The position numbers were made by a program, and so were the translations under genes. 64,000 nt of DNA, from the NCBI RefSeq assembly GCF_013408745.1, contig NZ_JACCBJ010000001.1:2108001-2172000 (forward strand), read 5' to 3'. Positions within the stretch are counted from its first letter, which is position 1. Each line of letters starts with the position of its first letter. This stretch comes from Leifsonia soli (GTDB lineage: Bacteria; Actinomycetota; Actinomycetes; Actinomycetales; Microbacteriaceae). The notes under the pieces were generated by a model. It was not told the origin of the DNA and did not search any database. It worked only from the letters and a program-made list of their open reading frames with translations. Positions 63,151 to 64,000 of the stretch are shown here, piece by piece.

Positions 63151-64000
63151 GGCGGACTCCACCGGGATGCGCTCCTCCGTCGTCGAGGCGTCACCGGCGA
63201 GGAGCAGGAAGGCGCTGCGCACGAGCGCCAGATGGCTGAAGGCCTGCGGCATGTTGCCCAGCTGCCGGCCGGCGTGCGGGTCCCACTCCTCGCTCAGCAG
63301 CCCGACATCGTTGCGGAGGCGGAGCAGGCGCGTGAACAGGTCCTCCGCCTCGTCGCGGCGGCCGGCGCCCAGAAGAGCGTCGACCATCCAGAAGGAGCAA
63401 GCGACGAAGACCCCTTCCTCTCCGGGCAGGCCGTCATCGCTGCGTCCCGGTCGGTAGCGCAGGACGAAGCCGTCCTCGGTGAGCTCCCTCTGGATCGCGT
63501 CGATCGTGCCGACGACCCGGGGGTCGTCGCCCGGCAGGAAGCCCACCCGCGGGATCAGGAGCAGGGATGCGTCCAGCGCACTCGACCCGTAGGACTGGAC
63601 GAAGGTGTTGCGGGAGGCGTCGTACCCGTTCGCGAGGATGTCCCGTCGGATCGCCGCCCGCATCCTCTCCCAGCGGCGAACGGGCCCGTCGAGTCGGAAG
63701 CGGCGCGCCCCCTTCACCATGCGGTCGGCCGCGACCCAGGCCATCAGCTTGGAGTGGGTGAAGTGGCGGCGTTCGCCGCGCATCTCCCAGAGGCCGTTGT
63801 CGGGCTCGCGCCATACCGTCTCCAGGTGCTCCAGCAGCGCCCGCTGCAGATCCCAGGCTTCCTCCCCCGCCCCGATCGTCGCCCGGGTGAGGGCGAGCCC
63901 GTCGAGGACTTCGCCCCAGACGTCGAGCTGAAGCTGATCCGCCGCGGCATTGCCGACCCGGACAGGCTGCGATCCTCCGTAGCCGTCCAGCCACTCGAGA
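63136..64000 (-). CDS. Glycoside hydrolase family 15 protein, C-terminal part
   Basis: 288 residues visible, the start lying past the right edge. The frame reads QLQLDVWGEVLDG, NGLWEMRGERRHFTHSKLMAW and DVGLLSEEWDPHAGRQLGNMPQAFSH (in parts), which are the GH15 catalytic-domain signatures; Glu in GLLSEEWDP is a catalytic residue. Members are glucoamylases or, in actinobacteria, often trehalases. The convergent genes at its 3' end are the SDR operon. Confidence 0.93.
   Translation of the reverse strand, partial: LEWLDGYGGSQPVRVGNAAADQLQLDVWGEVLDGLALTRATIGAGEEAWDLQRALLEHLETVWREPDNGLWEMRGERRHFTHSKLMAWVAADRMVKGARRFRLDGPVRRWERMRAAIRRDILANGYDASRNTFVQSYGSSALDASLLLIPRVGFLPGDDPRVVGTIDAIQRELTEDGFVLRYRPGRSDDGLPGEEGVFVACSFWMVDALLGAGRRDEAEDLFTRLLRLRNDVGLLSEEWDPHAGRQLGNMPQAFSHLALVRSAFLLLAGDASTTEERIPVESASGPR

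Overview
The window is GC-rich, densely packed DNA from an actinobacterium. The gene order tilS-hpt-ftsH-folE-folP-folB-folK-DUF3180-PH-PH-DUF2520-panC-lysS, the nearby clpC and radA, and a probable DUF7882 protein point to Microbacteriaceae, most likely a Leifsonia-like organism. The taxonomic call is inference from gene content and order; no 16S gene is present. Everything looks chromosomal, and no prophage, transposase or CRISPR array was seen.

Layout. 1-9 kb: the end of an LCP cell-wall ligase, a secreted SGNH hydrolase, pyruvate oxidase (poxB) divergent from a TetR regulator, and a biotin uptake operon (bioY-bioM-bioN plus a CHY zinc-finger protein) divergent from a BioQ-like repressor, with two perfect TGAAC-N3-GTTCA operators between them. 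9-19 kb: a 1587-residue secreted nuclease/5'-nucleotidase, a LysR regulator, a DUF805 membrane protein, TelA and several small proteins. 19-27 kb: an accessory stretch with an alpha/beta hydrolase-LuxR fusion overlapping a frameshifted nitronate monooxygenase, twin GAF-ANTAR proteins, an ArsR repressor facing a 22-residue Cys-rich peptide, an acetyltransferase pseudogene and a truncated DUF7882 gene. 27-39 kb: tRNA-Ser, a surface acyltransferase, radA, an argA-type acetyltransferase, clpC, a pirin and a VapBC module with a palindromic operator.

39-57 kb: cardiolipin synthase, then a long leftward run of thirteen genes (tilS to a 57-residue membrane protein just past lysS), most of them overlapping by 4 bases. 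It links tRNA modification, purine salvage, membrane proteolysis, folate and pantothenate synthesis and lysyl-tRNA charging. ppa follows on the other strand, then a very long convergent hairpin, then a two-gene operon of paralogous coiled-coil cell-wall hydrolases (M23 and NlpC/P60). 57-64 kb: tRNA-Glu, tRNA-Asp and tRNA-Phe, then an apparent regulon: a bifunctional penicillin-binding protein, an NTF2-like protein, a phytoene-desaturase-like oxidoreductase, a membrane-tailed SDR, a small membrane protein and a GH15 hydrolase running off the right edge. Two promoter regions in this block share the motif TGCAA-N3-TTGCA.

At least two genes (nitronate monooxygenase and a GNAT acetyltransferase) carry apparent single-base losses. 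These could be true decay or residual indel errors in the assembly.
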